Notes under the pieces: model-generated | The model's database searches: none | Seen by the model: only the letters and a program-made list of their open reading frames with translations | What the model was told of the DNA's origin: nothing | Shown here: positions 21,895 to 32,333 of the stretch, one piece after another | Layout: each line of letters opens with the position of its first letter | Position numbering within the stretch: position 1 is the first letter of the stretch | NCBI GenBank assembly: GCA_029255685.2 | Contig: CM055311.2 | Location: forward strand, 15,088,952 to 15,152,951 | Origin: Silene conica | Taxonomy: Eukaryota > Streptophyta > Magnoliopsida > Caryophyllales > Caryophyllaceae | Direction of reading: 5' to 3' | Length of the DNA: 64,000 nt | Position numbers and translations under genes: made by a program

Positions 21895-23365
21895 TGTAAA
21901 ACCCCTCGCGAAAGCGGAAATATAAACATACAAAAGTACTAAAAATGCAGCGGAATTAAAATTTTTAAGGTAAACAACATGCGAGAAGTCTTAAAATGAA
22001 ACAGAAACTGAAACTGAAATAAAACCAAAATAGATAAGTAACAGTTCTAAGTATCAAAAACAAATATGTACATCAGCCTGGGATGGAACATCCCTACAGG
22101 CACCAAAACAACTGTATCCAAAAGTCTAAGAGTCTAGCTAGGCGATATAAAGGTAAGTCATGATGACAACAGGATCATCACTCGCTATCCCTCTCGTAAC
22201 CCTGCTCCAACCTGCATGTACCTACATACATGAAAACATGTACGCCACAATCAGTGGAGAGTGACTAGAGTTCTCCTAGCCACCTTTTGTGACAACACGT
22301 AACACATAAAACAATACAGAATACTCCAACATATATCAACATGTGAAGCATAAACAACTCATCAACTGTTCTCAAACTATCATGCAACTCTAGTGCACGG
22401 CTCTCAACCAACTTCATAAACCGTTAGGAAGGACAGCCGGTTTCCCTAGTGGTTACTCAGTCGGGGGGTCTTTTAATCCAACTATTTATGAAACCGAACT
22501 AAGAGTCATCCAATGCCTTGGATGATCAAACCACAACTCAAACAAAAATTTATTTACTCATCATTATTCATATCCATATTTGACACGTACCAACTCAAGG
22601 TAAGCAGATAAAATCAGCAAGTAAAAGGTTCAGCGGTCAACTTAAGACATAACCTAATACCAATCAATCAGCAAGTGTAAAGGTTCAGCGGTCAACTTAA
22701 GACATAACCTAAACACCAAAACATTCAGCAAGCAAGGACTCAGAGGTTAACTTAAGGCATGGACCTGCCAATCAACAAGACACTAGACTCAGCGGCCAAC
22801 TTAAGGCATAGACTAGCATCCAAAAGCAAAGGACTCAGAGGCCAGCTTAAGGCATGTCCCTTCACCACATCACAAGGTACTAAACTCAGAGGCCAGCTTA
22901 AGGCATGTTCTAGCACCAAACATCTGCACTTCGGGCAAGGTGTCAGTTCCTTAGCTACCCCGTTGTGCAGCTGCTCTACTCGTCAGACTTCAGAGGCCAA
23001 CTTAAGGCATGTTCTAACGCGATCACTATCAAACATGTCTGGACTCAGAGGCCAGCTTAAAGCATGTCCCAGACACGACAAACATACACATATAGGGCTC
23101 AGAGGCCAGCTTAAGGCATATCCCCATATATGACAAACAACTCACGTATTAAGTTCAGAGGCCAACTTAAGGCATACACTAGTAGAAAAGCATTAATTTG
23201 CGGCTATCTATTTGAGGCGTTTTATTCAAAACGCAGCAAATAATTTTTTTTTTATTTAATATGAGATATGTATTTGCGGCTTTTTATGATAAAGACGCCT
23301 CAAATATAACATATGAGGCGTTTTATACTAAAACGCAGCAAATAACATAAGAGTGTAATGCGCAT

Positions 23366-23546
23366 TTGTATCCTCAGATCATTCACCTCATCACCTACCG
23401 GCCATATACCACCTACTCCTCCCTCTCTCTTCAATTTTCCCCCTCCATTTCAACGCACCCAATAGACTACCGCCTGCGACGCTCACTTCGAAGCCACCTG
23501 AGGACGATGTTTCCCTTCCTCTTCTCCTTGCAAATATTTTCGGTAA
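23366..23546 (+). pseudogene. Possible captured leader and first exon
   Basis: A CT-rich leader-like stretch leads to ATG at 23509-23511 in a good context (GAGGACGATG). A short coding run, MFPFLFSLQIFS, ends at a donor-like TTTTCG/GTAACG. The source gene is not recognised. It could provide the start of a chimeric transcript. 23547-24015 is AT-rich without a recognisable gene. Confidence 0.3.
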
Positions 23547-24018
23547 CGTAGTTTTATTCGAGTTTTTTTATGGTAAACTAGTTTTATTCGAGTTTTTTAT
23601 GAATCCTTGTTGTTGAATTATGATTTATGGATTACCTGCGTTGAATTTAGGATTCTATTGCAAATTAAATAAGTTAGGGTTTGAAAAATTGAGCATTCTA
23701 GATCTATTTTAAATTAGGGAAAAATTAGGGTTTCGTTATCATTATACGATTTAATATTACTCTTGCTTGTAGTATTTATAAATTGTATCGACTTAATTAT
23801 ATATATGTTCGATGTTGGTGATATTGGTTGAGTGTTCTTGTATGTAACTGTGAATATATACGTGTACATTACATTTGTCTGGGTGGGAATGTTTAGGTTT
23901 TGGGTCATATTTGGGTTTGTTTGTTTGGAAATGGCGCAGGTTGGTCATTAGGCTGAGCTATTTTTGCTAGGTATATCAGTGTGTATCACTATATGCTTGC
24001 TCTGTAAAGATAGCAAGT

Positions 24019-24110
24019 ATTACCCCGCTGTCACCCCTTTATCTGAGCTAGAAACAATTGATTTGGTGAAGACTGCTTTTGCAGCTGCAACTGAGAGGGA
24101 CATTTACACT
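24019..24110 (+). pseudogene. PBF1: Captured 20S proteasome beta subunit (PBF1/beta-6-like) exon
   Basis: It encodes AVTPLSELETIDLVKTAFAA followed by ATERDIYT, which matches the C-terminal part of the plant 20S proteasome subunit PBF1 (animal PSMB1 type). It ends at a clean donor, ACT/GTGAGT. The rest of the subunit is missing, so no proteasome function is possible. The fragment is a passenger of the CACTA element. The 5' limit of the exon is approximate. Confidence 0.65.
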
Positions 24111-24277
24111 GTGAGTTTCTTTTTTTCTTTTTTTGCTACTGTTAGTTTTGATTTTTGCTGTACAAGTAGATATCGATAGTTTCGATTCTTCTATATCCCT
24201 CAACCCTTGTTGTATTGGACGCTCTCATGCCTTACATGGCACATGCCTAGTTTGATTAACAAAGATGATTACAAGCT

Positions 24278-24790
24278 ATGTCGATTTTTGATACATCAAA
24301 AAATATTTTCTTTTGGCCGATAAGCTGCACTGAAATGGTTCTTAAAGTGCTCAAGTCTGTACATAATGTAGGAGGTGATTGTCTTGTTTTAGTTATGGTT
24401 GGTTTGGATACATCGGTGTTTTGTAGGGACAAGCTACTTGCATCCAAAGTCCAAACACTCCTTAGTTTGGTTGAAGTGGGAGCTTCTTTAGAATTATTGG
24501 GGCCTTGGGGGTAATGATAATGATTAGAAATGCCCAAGGGTGTAGAGCCAGTATACGTCGGAGAAAAAATGTGGAGATTGGAGTTTCATGATCTGTTGTA
24601 ACTAACATTAGGTTGCCGTTTAGGTGACTTATTTGATTATTGTGAGAAGTTTACCTCTTGCGAGAAGCCCCATGTTAAGACTGGATGGAAACAAAGTAGC
24701 TCATAACCTAGCCAAATTAACACCCCTCATCAGGAGGAAAGAATTTGATATCTATGTTCAATATTCATGTGAAAAATAATTGACACTCTT
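24278..24790 (+). other. Unassigned ORF and possible LINE RNase H scrap inside the CACTA
   Basis: This lies between the two proteasome exons. A 78-codon frame (24278-24514, with TSVFCRDKLLASKVQTLLSL) is not recognised. Near 24690 one frame reads LDGNKVAHNLAKLT, like the RNase H end of plant LINEs, so a small LINE remnant may lie within the intron. Confidence 0.3.
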
Positions 24791-24990
24791 TTGTTTAAAA
24801 GAAAAACTCAACCCGCCGTTTAGTACTGTTTTTTTTTTTTGCTCACAGGAGTGAAAGACTCTCGATTATAGTTCAATGAAAATTACGTAACTTCTGAGTT
24901 GTAACCCTCGTAGCTCTTACTATATGGAGTATTTATAATGTGATTCCATTAAACCAAATTTTTTGTTGATATCATGTTATGTATGGGCAG

Positions 24991-25047
24991 GGAGACAAGT
25001 TGGATATAGTGGTTGTTAACAGGGATGGCCTTTGTCTCTCAGAGCAG
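24991..25047 (+). pseudogene. PBF1: Captured proteasome beta subunit, following exon
   Basis: An acceptor TATGGGCAG precedes GDKLDIVVVNRDG, which continues the 24019-24110 exon in phase 0 (known proteins read ERDIYTGDK). The last codons, LCLSEQ, depart from the usual subunit end and run to a donor-like CAG/GTATTA. The end therefore seems altered or fused. Confidence 0.6.
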
Positions 25048-25299
25048 GTATTAAAATGCTAATCACCTTACGTTAAAGGAAGTATCCAATGATGATGTTG
25101 TGCTTTATTGTCTTAACAAGAATCACTACGTCTCTTCTTTCTTGGGGGCGAAGTTTTTAACTTTACAGGAATTCTTTCAGACCATACTATGATAAATAAG
25201 ACCAAGTAGATTTGTTTCATGTCAACCATCTATTCTCATTAATTGTTCTGGCTCTATTGTTTCACTTTTTTATGTGGTCTTCTGTTCTTAAACTTCCAG

Positions 25300-25519
25300 T
25301 TCAATGAAGAGGCTCGTTCTCCCTTTGTGAGGAAGTTCAAAACGATAATACATTCCGGTGAGGTATATCTAATATTTTTCTTGCTGGTTGGCTGTATCCA
25401 CATTTTCCTTTCGTTTTATTTGAATTATTCAGCTCTGCTTCATGCACCCGTCAAAATATAAGTACGAGCATCCTAGGTTTTTCTTCGAACGACTGGAGTA
25501 TCTAGGCCAAAAGATTCAG
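25300..25519 (+). pseudogene. Two captured exons of an unrecognised gene
   Basis: Exon 25300-25362 (21 codons: FNEEARSPFVRKFKTIIHSG and a final Glu) and exon 25433-25519 (29 codons, including HPSKYKYEHPRFFFERLEYL then GQKIQ) are both in phase 0. Their splice sites are good: TTCCAG, GAG/GTATAT, ATTCAG and CAG/GTGAGT. The protein-like composition and intact splice signals suggest a real host gene, but I do not recognise the family. Confidence 0.5.
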
Positions 25520-25778
25520 GTGAGTCTTCATTTCTGTATTCTGATTTCTGTTACCCAGGATTTAGCTTGTAAAATATGAGAACATTCAACAAGGAACTTA
25601 AGGTGTTACTTATGATTACTTTTAAGAAAATTCAGTTTGATATATTCAGGATTGACGTTAAAATCACTTTAGTATCCTGCGGTTTAACAAATTCACTTTG
25701 GTTTTTCCACTTTGTTGACGTTAGGAGTAATGGTATGACCACAACTATTTGTTGAACACTAGCAAGCAACTAAACAGA

Positions 25779-25915
25779 AAAAATATCCATGAGGTTGTTG
25801 AATTCTTGCCTGTTGTAGTGCTTTTAAGTCATTAAGTGTAATATCAGAGAAAAATATCCATGAGGTTGTTGAATCAATTTGCTCTTTTAACTGTTGTAGT
25901 GCTTTTAAATCAATT
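25779..25915. repeat. Short direct duplication inside the CACTA
   Basis: AAAATATCCATGAGGTTGTT with the following TGTTGTAGTGCTTTTAA block occurs twice (from about 25779 and 25852), with small differences. Confidence 0.75.
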
Positions 25916-26142
25916 TGTCTACCAATGGTCTTACACTGTACAGTATATATTCGTATTAGAGCTGCTTTGCTCATTATTTTATCTCTTTTTGTTGTAGTTG
26001 TTGTATATACCATAAAAGGGATCAGAAGAAGCAATTTATTGACTAGACTATAAAGCAAGCAAGAGAGGAGTTCAATGTCAGGTTTGATTAACACTTTAAC
26101 AGGCAGGAATAATAGAATTGATGATCACATGTATTTTTGCAG

Positions 26143-26472
26143 GCTTCTACTTGTTCACTAGAGTAATAGCAGTGACATTTTGTGTAACCTTAGGTGCTTC
26201 CTTAGCTGCGCGATTAGGTGCAACTCAAATGGCTGCATTTCAAATTTGCTTACAAGTCTGGCTGACTTCATCACTTTTAGCTGACGGTTTAGCCATAGCT
26301 GGTCTGGTAGGTGGACAGTGAGATACTGAGATTTAGAGATTTAGTAGGCTTCAAGTGGCCGAGAATCTAATGATGCGGCTGAATTTGTTTGATTTGGTAG
26401 GCAATCTTAGCATGTGCATTTGCTGAAAAGGATTACGAGAAGGCAACAACTGCTGCATCAAGGGTGTTACAG
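26143..26472 (+). pseudogene. Captured MATE efflux transporter exons (FRD3/DTX42-45 type)
   Basis: Exon 26143-26306 follows TTTTTGCAG and encodes a membrane segment with AVTFCVTLGASLAARLGATQ, then MAAFQICLQVWLTSSLLADG. Exon 26401-26472 encodes AILACAFAEKDYEKATTAAS and RVLQ, and ends at CAG/GTACGA. Both match the FRD3/DTX-like branch of plant MATE transporters in the correct order. Only a small part of the 12-helix protein is present, so it cannot transport anything. The first exon's donor (CTG/GTAGGT) appears changed from the usual CAG. Confidence 0.8.
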
Positions 26473-26665
26473 GTACGACACTACGACATAATTGTTTACT
26501 GCTGGAAAAGTTTTGAATTTTAGAGGGCAACTTACCAGTGTGAATATTGATGAGTGCAGAAGGGCAACTTACCAGTCCTTTTTTTAGCTTTGTTGACCGT
26601 CACTTGTACGTTTTTGTTACCTGACATGTTTTCTGAATGAATTTGTTCATGGTGGTCTTTTGCAG

Positions 26666-26776
26666 GCCTTGTCAGCTGGTATATTCCCATATGTTCTGAA
26701 GCTATTGCAAACTATAACACCTGAACTTGGGCAGATTCTTGTTTTTATTTGGACTAAAATTCTTGCACTCGATAAG
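26666..26776 (+). pseudogene. RAPTOR1: Captured RAPTOR (TOR complex 1 subunit) exon
   Basis: It lies between CTTTTGCAG and AAG/GTAACA, 37 codons in phase 0. It reads [20 protein letters not shown] then [13 protein letters not shown], matching a conserved exon of plant RAPTOR, the TOR-kinase scaffold. A few substitutions (for example ELGQ where ELRQ is usual) suggest decay or divergence after capture. The remaining exons are absent. Confidence 0.8.
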
Positions 26777-27425
26777 GTAACACATGAGATCATCGATTTC
26801 CACTTACCTGTCTTTTTATACCTGTAGTTTGGTTGCACTATTGTTGGCTGTAAAGGGGTAGAACAACAGAGTAGCAGTGACTGACTGGGCCTGAGCATTG
26901 CATCAGATGCTCTTTGATGCATTGAATTTTGCAGCAACGAGTTCAGTGGTGGTAATGGTTCAGTGGTGGTAATGGTGCAGGGGCAGACAGTAGTGCGGGT
27001 ATTGGATTTGCACTATTGCTGGCTGTAACGGGAAGAGTAGCAGGTCCATTTCACTGCTACTGTTATCATGTTTGTGAATGTGGCAATGAGCTTTTCAGCG
27101 TTATCATCGAAGACGAGTACACAAGGTCGAGCTATAGTTTAGTAATCTTTGTATTTGTTATAGAATCTCCTGTATAAGGCCTGAGAAGTACAACGAGATC
27201 ATTGAACTTTGTATGTATAAAACTTTGTTCGAGGGAAATCACTTGGTGTTCATTTTGCGTGTAAAGGGAACCTCTTGTATATATTTAGAATAATTAAGAA
27301 TAATTACAAAAATTATGTAAGATTCTCTTGTGTAAAAATACATTTGAGAGTTATTATATTTAAATAATTTGTTTCAATAATTTTGTTTAACAAAAAAAAA
27401 AAAAAAAAAAAAATTTTTTTTTTTT
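26777..27425 (+). other. 3' part of the CACTA interior without a clear gene
   Basis: Contains a loose duplication around GCACTATTGTTGGCTGTAA (26835) and GCACTATTGCTGGCTGTAAC (27010), a 3'-UTR-like stretch, and an A-run/T-run homopolymer (27392-27425) that may be of unreliable length. Confidence 0.5.
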
Positions 27426-29241
27426 ATACCTATTTGCGGCGTTTTTCTCAAAAAACGCCTCAAATAGAGGTGCTATTTGCGGCGTTTTTTTTCCGCCGCA
27501 AATAGCTTTTTCTATTTGCGGCCCCCTTATTTCCTGCTACATCAAAAACGCCTCAAATGACCCCTTTTTTGACGCCGCAAATGACTATTTTTCTACTAGT
27601 GATAACTTAATACGCATCAATACAATATCAACCAAAGCCTATGAACTAATCTATAGTTCTACTTTTCTTATCCTCTAATCAACACTTAATTGACCCCTGG
27701 AACTAAGTTGAGGAAGAGCCGTTTTCCCTTTCGGTTACCCGACGAGGGGGGGGGGGTCTCTATCCTTACTCCATTCCCGAACCCAATATAATGTTGCCCG
27801 TCCTCCGGGGACCTCATATACATATCACGGGTATACAAAACGAGTTTCAATCAAAACCGATTAACCGTTTGAAAGTTACGAAAGAATTACGATTCAAAAA
27901 TAGCTTACAGGGGTCCCCAGCCGGTCGGCAGGCAGCCGGTCGGCCGGCTGGCCACCCACTCAGCCTTCCTTTCACTTTAAAAACCAAGAACACAAAAGGA
28001 CTCCCAGCCGGTCGGCAGGCAGCCGGTCGGCCGGCTGGGAAGACCTTCCCCTAGCCTTTACAAATCTCGTAACCAACCCACATGCACTCCCAGCCGGCTG
28101 GCAGGCGGCCGGTCTGTCGGCTGGGCTCCCTTTCTACTTAGGTTCTTCGCAAAACAACACAAACACTACACAAGGGACTACCAGCCGGTCGGCAGGCAGC
28201 CGGTCGGCCGGCTGGCAGTCCTAAGGCCAAAAACTTCAAATAAACGAAAACACTCAAGATGCGCTCCCAGCCGGTCGACCGGCTCAGAGAGCCTGTCACT
28301 AAAATCGGGATTTTCCAGCCCCTTCTAAACTTCACCAATCGACATATAATCTTCAATAATTGCTACAAGTATGATTTGCCCAACATTATAAACATCAAAT
28401 ACTACTATCCTAACAACATACAAATCCCATAACAATCCTCAAATGATTATATCGAGTATCTGTCGCAAAATGTGTAAATTTCAGAAAAAACCACATATGA
28501 GCATAAGAACATCAACAAGCATAAATTCATCACAAATAAACATTCCTAATCATGTTACTAAGTCCTTTAAACATTATATTTTAACAAAATCAGAAACTAA
28601 TCATAAGAACACATCAAACTTGCTAATATACACATTAAAGCCGAGTTTCTCATTATCGTTACCTTTCAAGCGATTCCGGCTAAAGATCCTCCTCTACCAA
28701 GTAGCTATCAACGTCTGGATTGTCTAAGCCCTCACCTACAAACATAAAAAACGGATTTAAGGACTCAAAACGGAATTTAAGGAAAACAGCCCCATTTTCG
28801 AAGTTAAGGATTTACAAAAAGAAAGTGATAGATGGCTTGGAAATCGAATAAGGATTCCGAAAATGTTATTGTTACCTCGATTTGATTAACGGATGATGAA
28901 GAAAAGCTCAAAAGAAATGTTTAACAATGGAGGTTTTAGGAGAGTTTATTTTACAGTGGAAATGTTGAAGATGGAGGAAAATGTGTCGATGGAAGGGTTT
29001 ATGGGGGTTTTATGGACTGTCCTTTCCGAGTCAATTAAATGGGTCGGACACTTGAACGGATATTTTAGATACGAGTTTAAGCTTACCAAGTTTGTATTCG
29101 TCTTAAGGACTTAAGGTTCTTAAGACGGATCTTACTAATTAAATTAAAACCTTTCACAATAAATTATTAAAAATATTATTTTATTACTTAAAATAATTTA
29201 AAACGCTTAAATTAGATTTTACTAAAATACGGGATGTTACA

Positions 29242-29308
29242 ATCACCCCAACTTCAAAAAGTTTCGTCCTCGAAACTCGAACGAAGATAAATTCTAACTA
29301 ACTCTACC
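29242..29308 (-). promoter_or_regulatory. Element B copy 1 polypurine tract
   Basis: On the minus strand GAAGTTGGGGTGAT abuts the LTR start TGTAACATCCCG, preceded by TTTCGAGGACGAAAC, the usual Tekay-type tract. Identical copies lie at 36818 and 44386. Confidence 0.75.
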
Positions 29309-32293
29309 TCAATCGAAAAGAGAAGGATGCGCAATACGCATCGACGCCTCGGTCTCCCACGTCTGCTCCTCAACATCACCGCAACGCCAAAGGATCTTCA
29401 CTAGCGGCACCACCTTGCTCCTAAGCTTCATATCCTGACGGTCTAGGATCTTCACGGGACGCTCCTCGAAAGCAAGACTCGGCTCCAAGTTCTCGATCTC
29501 TCTGGGCAGAACATGACTCGGGTCACTAACATACTTACGGAGATGAGAAACATGAAAGACACTATGAACCTTGCCCAAACTAGGAGGCAAGTCCAAACGG
29601 TAAGCAGCAGCACCAATCCTCTTCACGATCTCAAATGGCCCAATATACTTAGGACTCAACTTGCCCTTAACTCCAAACCTCTTGACGCCCTTCATCGGTG
29701 AAACTCTAAAGAAGACTCGATCACCCACCTCAAACTCTAAGGGTCTACGGCGAACATCAGCATAGGATTTCTGCCGATCCTGTGCGGCCTTCATCCTACC
29801 CCTTATAAGCTGGACCTGATCGATAGTAACAGCTAACTGGTCCGGTCCTAGGTCATGCACGTCGCTCGCCTGATCCCAACAGATCGGACTACGGCACTTC
29901 CTACCATAAAGAGCCTCGTACGGAGCCATACCAATAGATGAATGGTAACTGTTGTTGTAAGAAAACTCTACCAACGGCAAACACTGCTCCCAAGAACTCT
30001 GAAAATCAAGTGCACAAGCACGAAACAAATCCTCTAGTGTCTGAATAGTCCTCTCGGACTGACCATCGGTCGCGGCATGAAAAGCGGTGCTCATCAACAA
30101 ACGGCTACCCATAGCCTCCTGCAAAGCCTTCCAGAATCTGGAACAAAACCTCGGATCTCGATCTGAAATGATCTCTCTCAGGACACCATGATAGCGGACT
30201 ATCTCAGCAATATAAGCCCTGGCTAAACGGTCCATATCCCATGTCTCTCTGATAGGCACAAATCTGGCACACTTAGTTAGCCTATCCACAATAACCCAAA
30301 TCGCATCCTTGCCTCCAACTGTCTTAGGCAATGCTGTAACGAAGTCCATAGATATACACTCCCACTTCCACTGAGGAACGGGAAGCGGCTGTAGCAAACC
30401 ACCTGGCCTCCTATGCTCTATCTTGACTTGTTGACAAGTCAAGCACCTACTCACGTAATCCAAGATCTCCTTCTTCATACCGGGCCACCAAAACATAAGC
30501 CTCAAATCCTTGTGCATCTTCTCTCCTCCTGGATGAACTGAATACGGTGTCAAGTGAGCTTCATCAAGAATCCTCTTCCTCAAATCTTGCACATCAGGAA
30601 CATACATCCTACCACGGAACCTAAGGAAACCATCAGCATCAATCACTAAGTCAGGTGCAACACCACTCGAAATCTTAGCCTCGAACTTCTTGAAATCGGC
30701 ATCTAAAGGTAAACTCTGGCGAATCTCCCAATACAAAGATGGCTCGGCAGTCATAGCAGCTAACCAATCAAAACCACTACCCACCATCTCTAATCTCAGC
30801 TTCCGGAACTCAGAGCACAACTCATCAGGCAATACTCGCATGGCACTCATCGAGTGAGAAGTCTTGCGGCTAAGCGCATCAGCAACTACATTGGCTTTTC
30901 CCTCATGATATAACAACTCGATGTCGTAATCTTTCACTAACTCTAGCCAACGTCTCTGTCTCATGTTAAGGTCTTTCTGGGTGAAAATGTACTTAAGACT
31001 CTTGTGATCTGTGAAAATACGGCAATGGGATCCAATCAGGTAATGTCGCCACATCTTCAAAGCATGAACGACCGCGGCCAACTCCAAATCATGTGTTGGA
31101 TAGTTCACCTCATGAACTCTCAACTGTCTAGATGAGTAGGCTATCACCTTACCACTCTGCATCAGTACGCATCCAAGTCCTAACATCGAAGCATCACAAT
31201 ACACATCAAAGTCAACCCCGATCTCTAGCAAAGCAAGTATAGGAGCGGAGGTCAACCTAGTCTTCAATTCCTGGAAAGAACTCTCGCACTTGTCGGTCCA
31301 CACAAACTTAGCTTCTTTCTTCAACAACTGAGTCATCGGGCGAGCTAATCTAGAGAAATCCTCAACAAATCTACGATAATAACCAGCCAATCCAAGGAAA
31401 CTACGGATCTCTCCAACGTCTTTGGGACTCTCCCAATCAACAACAGCCTCAATCTTCGCGGGATCAACCATAACTCCTTCACTAGATATCACATGTCCAA
31501 GAAATGCAACCTTAGAAAGCCAAAACTCACACTTAGAGAACTTCGCGAACCACTTCTGACGACGTAAAATCCCAAGAATCAATCTAAGATGCTCGACATG
31601 CTCCTCATCGGTCTTAGAGTAAATGAGGATATCATCGATAAACACCACAACACAAGTGTCAAGATATTCACTAAATGTACGGTTCATCTGATCCATGAAG
31701 ATAGCAGGTGCATTAGTCAACCCAAAAGGCATACCCACGAACTCAAAATGCCCATATCTGGTACGAAAAGCAGTCTTCGCAATATCAGCCTCTCTCACTG
31801 GAATCTGATGATAACCCGATCGAAGATCAATCTTAGAAAACCTCGAAGCACCTCACAACTGATCAAACAAATCATCTATCCTAGGCAAGGGATATCTGTT
31901 CTTCACGGTCACTCGGTTCAGCTCTCTATAGTCAATGCAAAGTCTCATGGAACCATCTTTCTTCTTAACGAACAAAACGGGAGCACCCCACGGAGAAGCA
32001 CTCGGTCTAGTGAACCCTTTCTCGATCATCTCTTCCAATTGCTGCTTCAACTCTTTCAACTCTGGCGGAGCCATACGGTAAGGAGCTTTAGAAATCGGTC
32101 TGGTACCTGGAACAAGCTCAATAGTAAACTTCACATCTCTCTCTGGCGGTATCCCTGGCAAGTCATCTGGGAAAACATCTGGATACTCACGAACAATGGC
32201 TACATCCTCAAGCTTTGGTAGCGATGGCTTAGCAGCTGAAACAACACACAGGAAGGCTTGGCAACCCTTCCTAAGAAGATGAGATGCTTTCAT
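29309..32293 (-). pseudogene. Element B copy 1 pol (RT, RNase H, integrase, chromodomain-type tail), one nonsense codon
   Basis: The order is RT with [19 protein letters not shown] and the catalytic [11 protein letters not shown], RNase H with [17 protein letters not shown], an integrase zinc finger ending CLTCQQVK, and the DDE core ([27 protein letters not shown]). The C-terminal part has [16 protein letters not shown] and PLVKILWR, a chromodomain of the Tekay/Del group that would steer integration to chromatin. A TGA at 31853-31855 interrupts RT between DDLFDQL and [10 protein letters not shown], where related proteins usually have Arg. It is also out of frame with gag-protease. Otherwise it is full length. 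Confidence 0.9.
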
Positions 32294-32333
32294 CGAAGAG
32301 ATAACACGAACACCCCTTTGCGGGCGAGTTCCC

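Larger units (their letters stand above)
23177..27601 (+). mobile_element. Non-autonomous CACTA transposon carrying host gene fragments
   Basis: The ends are CACTAGTAGAAAAG and TTTTTCTACTAGTG, and ATA is duplicated at 23174-23176 and 27602-27604. Subterminal repeats built on TATTTGCGGC, GAGGCGTTTT and AACGCAGCAAATA occur in both orientations at 23190-23345 and 27426-27590. No transposase is present. The interior has exon-intron structures from several unrelated plant genes, all on the + strand. Confidence 0.92.
21895..29241 (-). repeat. Element B LTR1, split by a CACTA element
   Basis: Net length is 2919 bp after removing 23177-27601 and one ATA. It carries about ten copies of CAGAGGCCAACTTAAGGCAT-type sequence (22629-23173), an 11-G run (27746-27756) and five GC-rich GGTCGGCCGGC modules (27919-28286). 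It differs from the other LTRs at many sites in its left part. Confidence 0.9.

Noticed and set aside
22759..23133. ORF with repeated LRGQLKACP-type peptides in LTR1 and its copies
   Set aside because: It is a translation of the CTTAAG-centred 20-mer repeats in the LTR, broken in the other LTR copies by small indels.
27392..27425. Poly-A/poly-T junction as the tail of a processed retrocopy
   Set aside because: It lies just inside the CACTA subterminal repeats and no adjoining intronless gene copy is seen. A homopolymer of uncertain length is the simpler reading.
28893..29114. A conserved 73-codon ORF (MMKKSSKEMFNN...) repeated in all four LTRs of element B, and a 94-codon ORF at 28443-28727
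   Set aside because: Conservation is explained by LTR identity. No domain and no codon-level signal is visible. Both are most likely chance frames.
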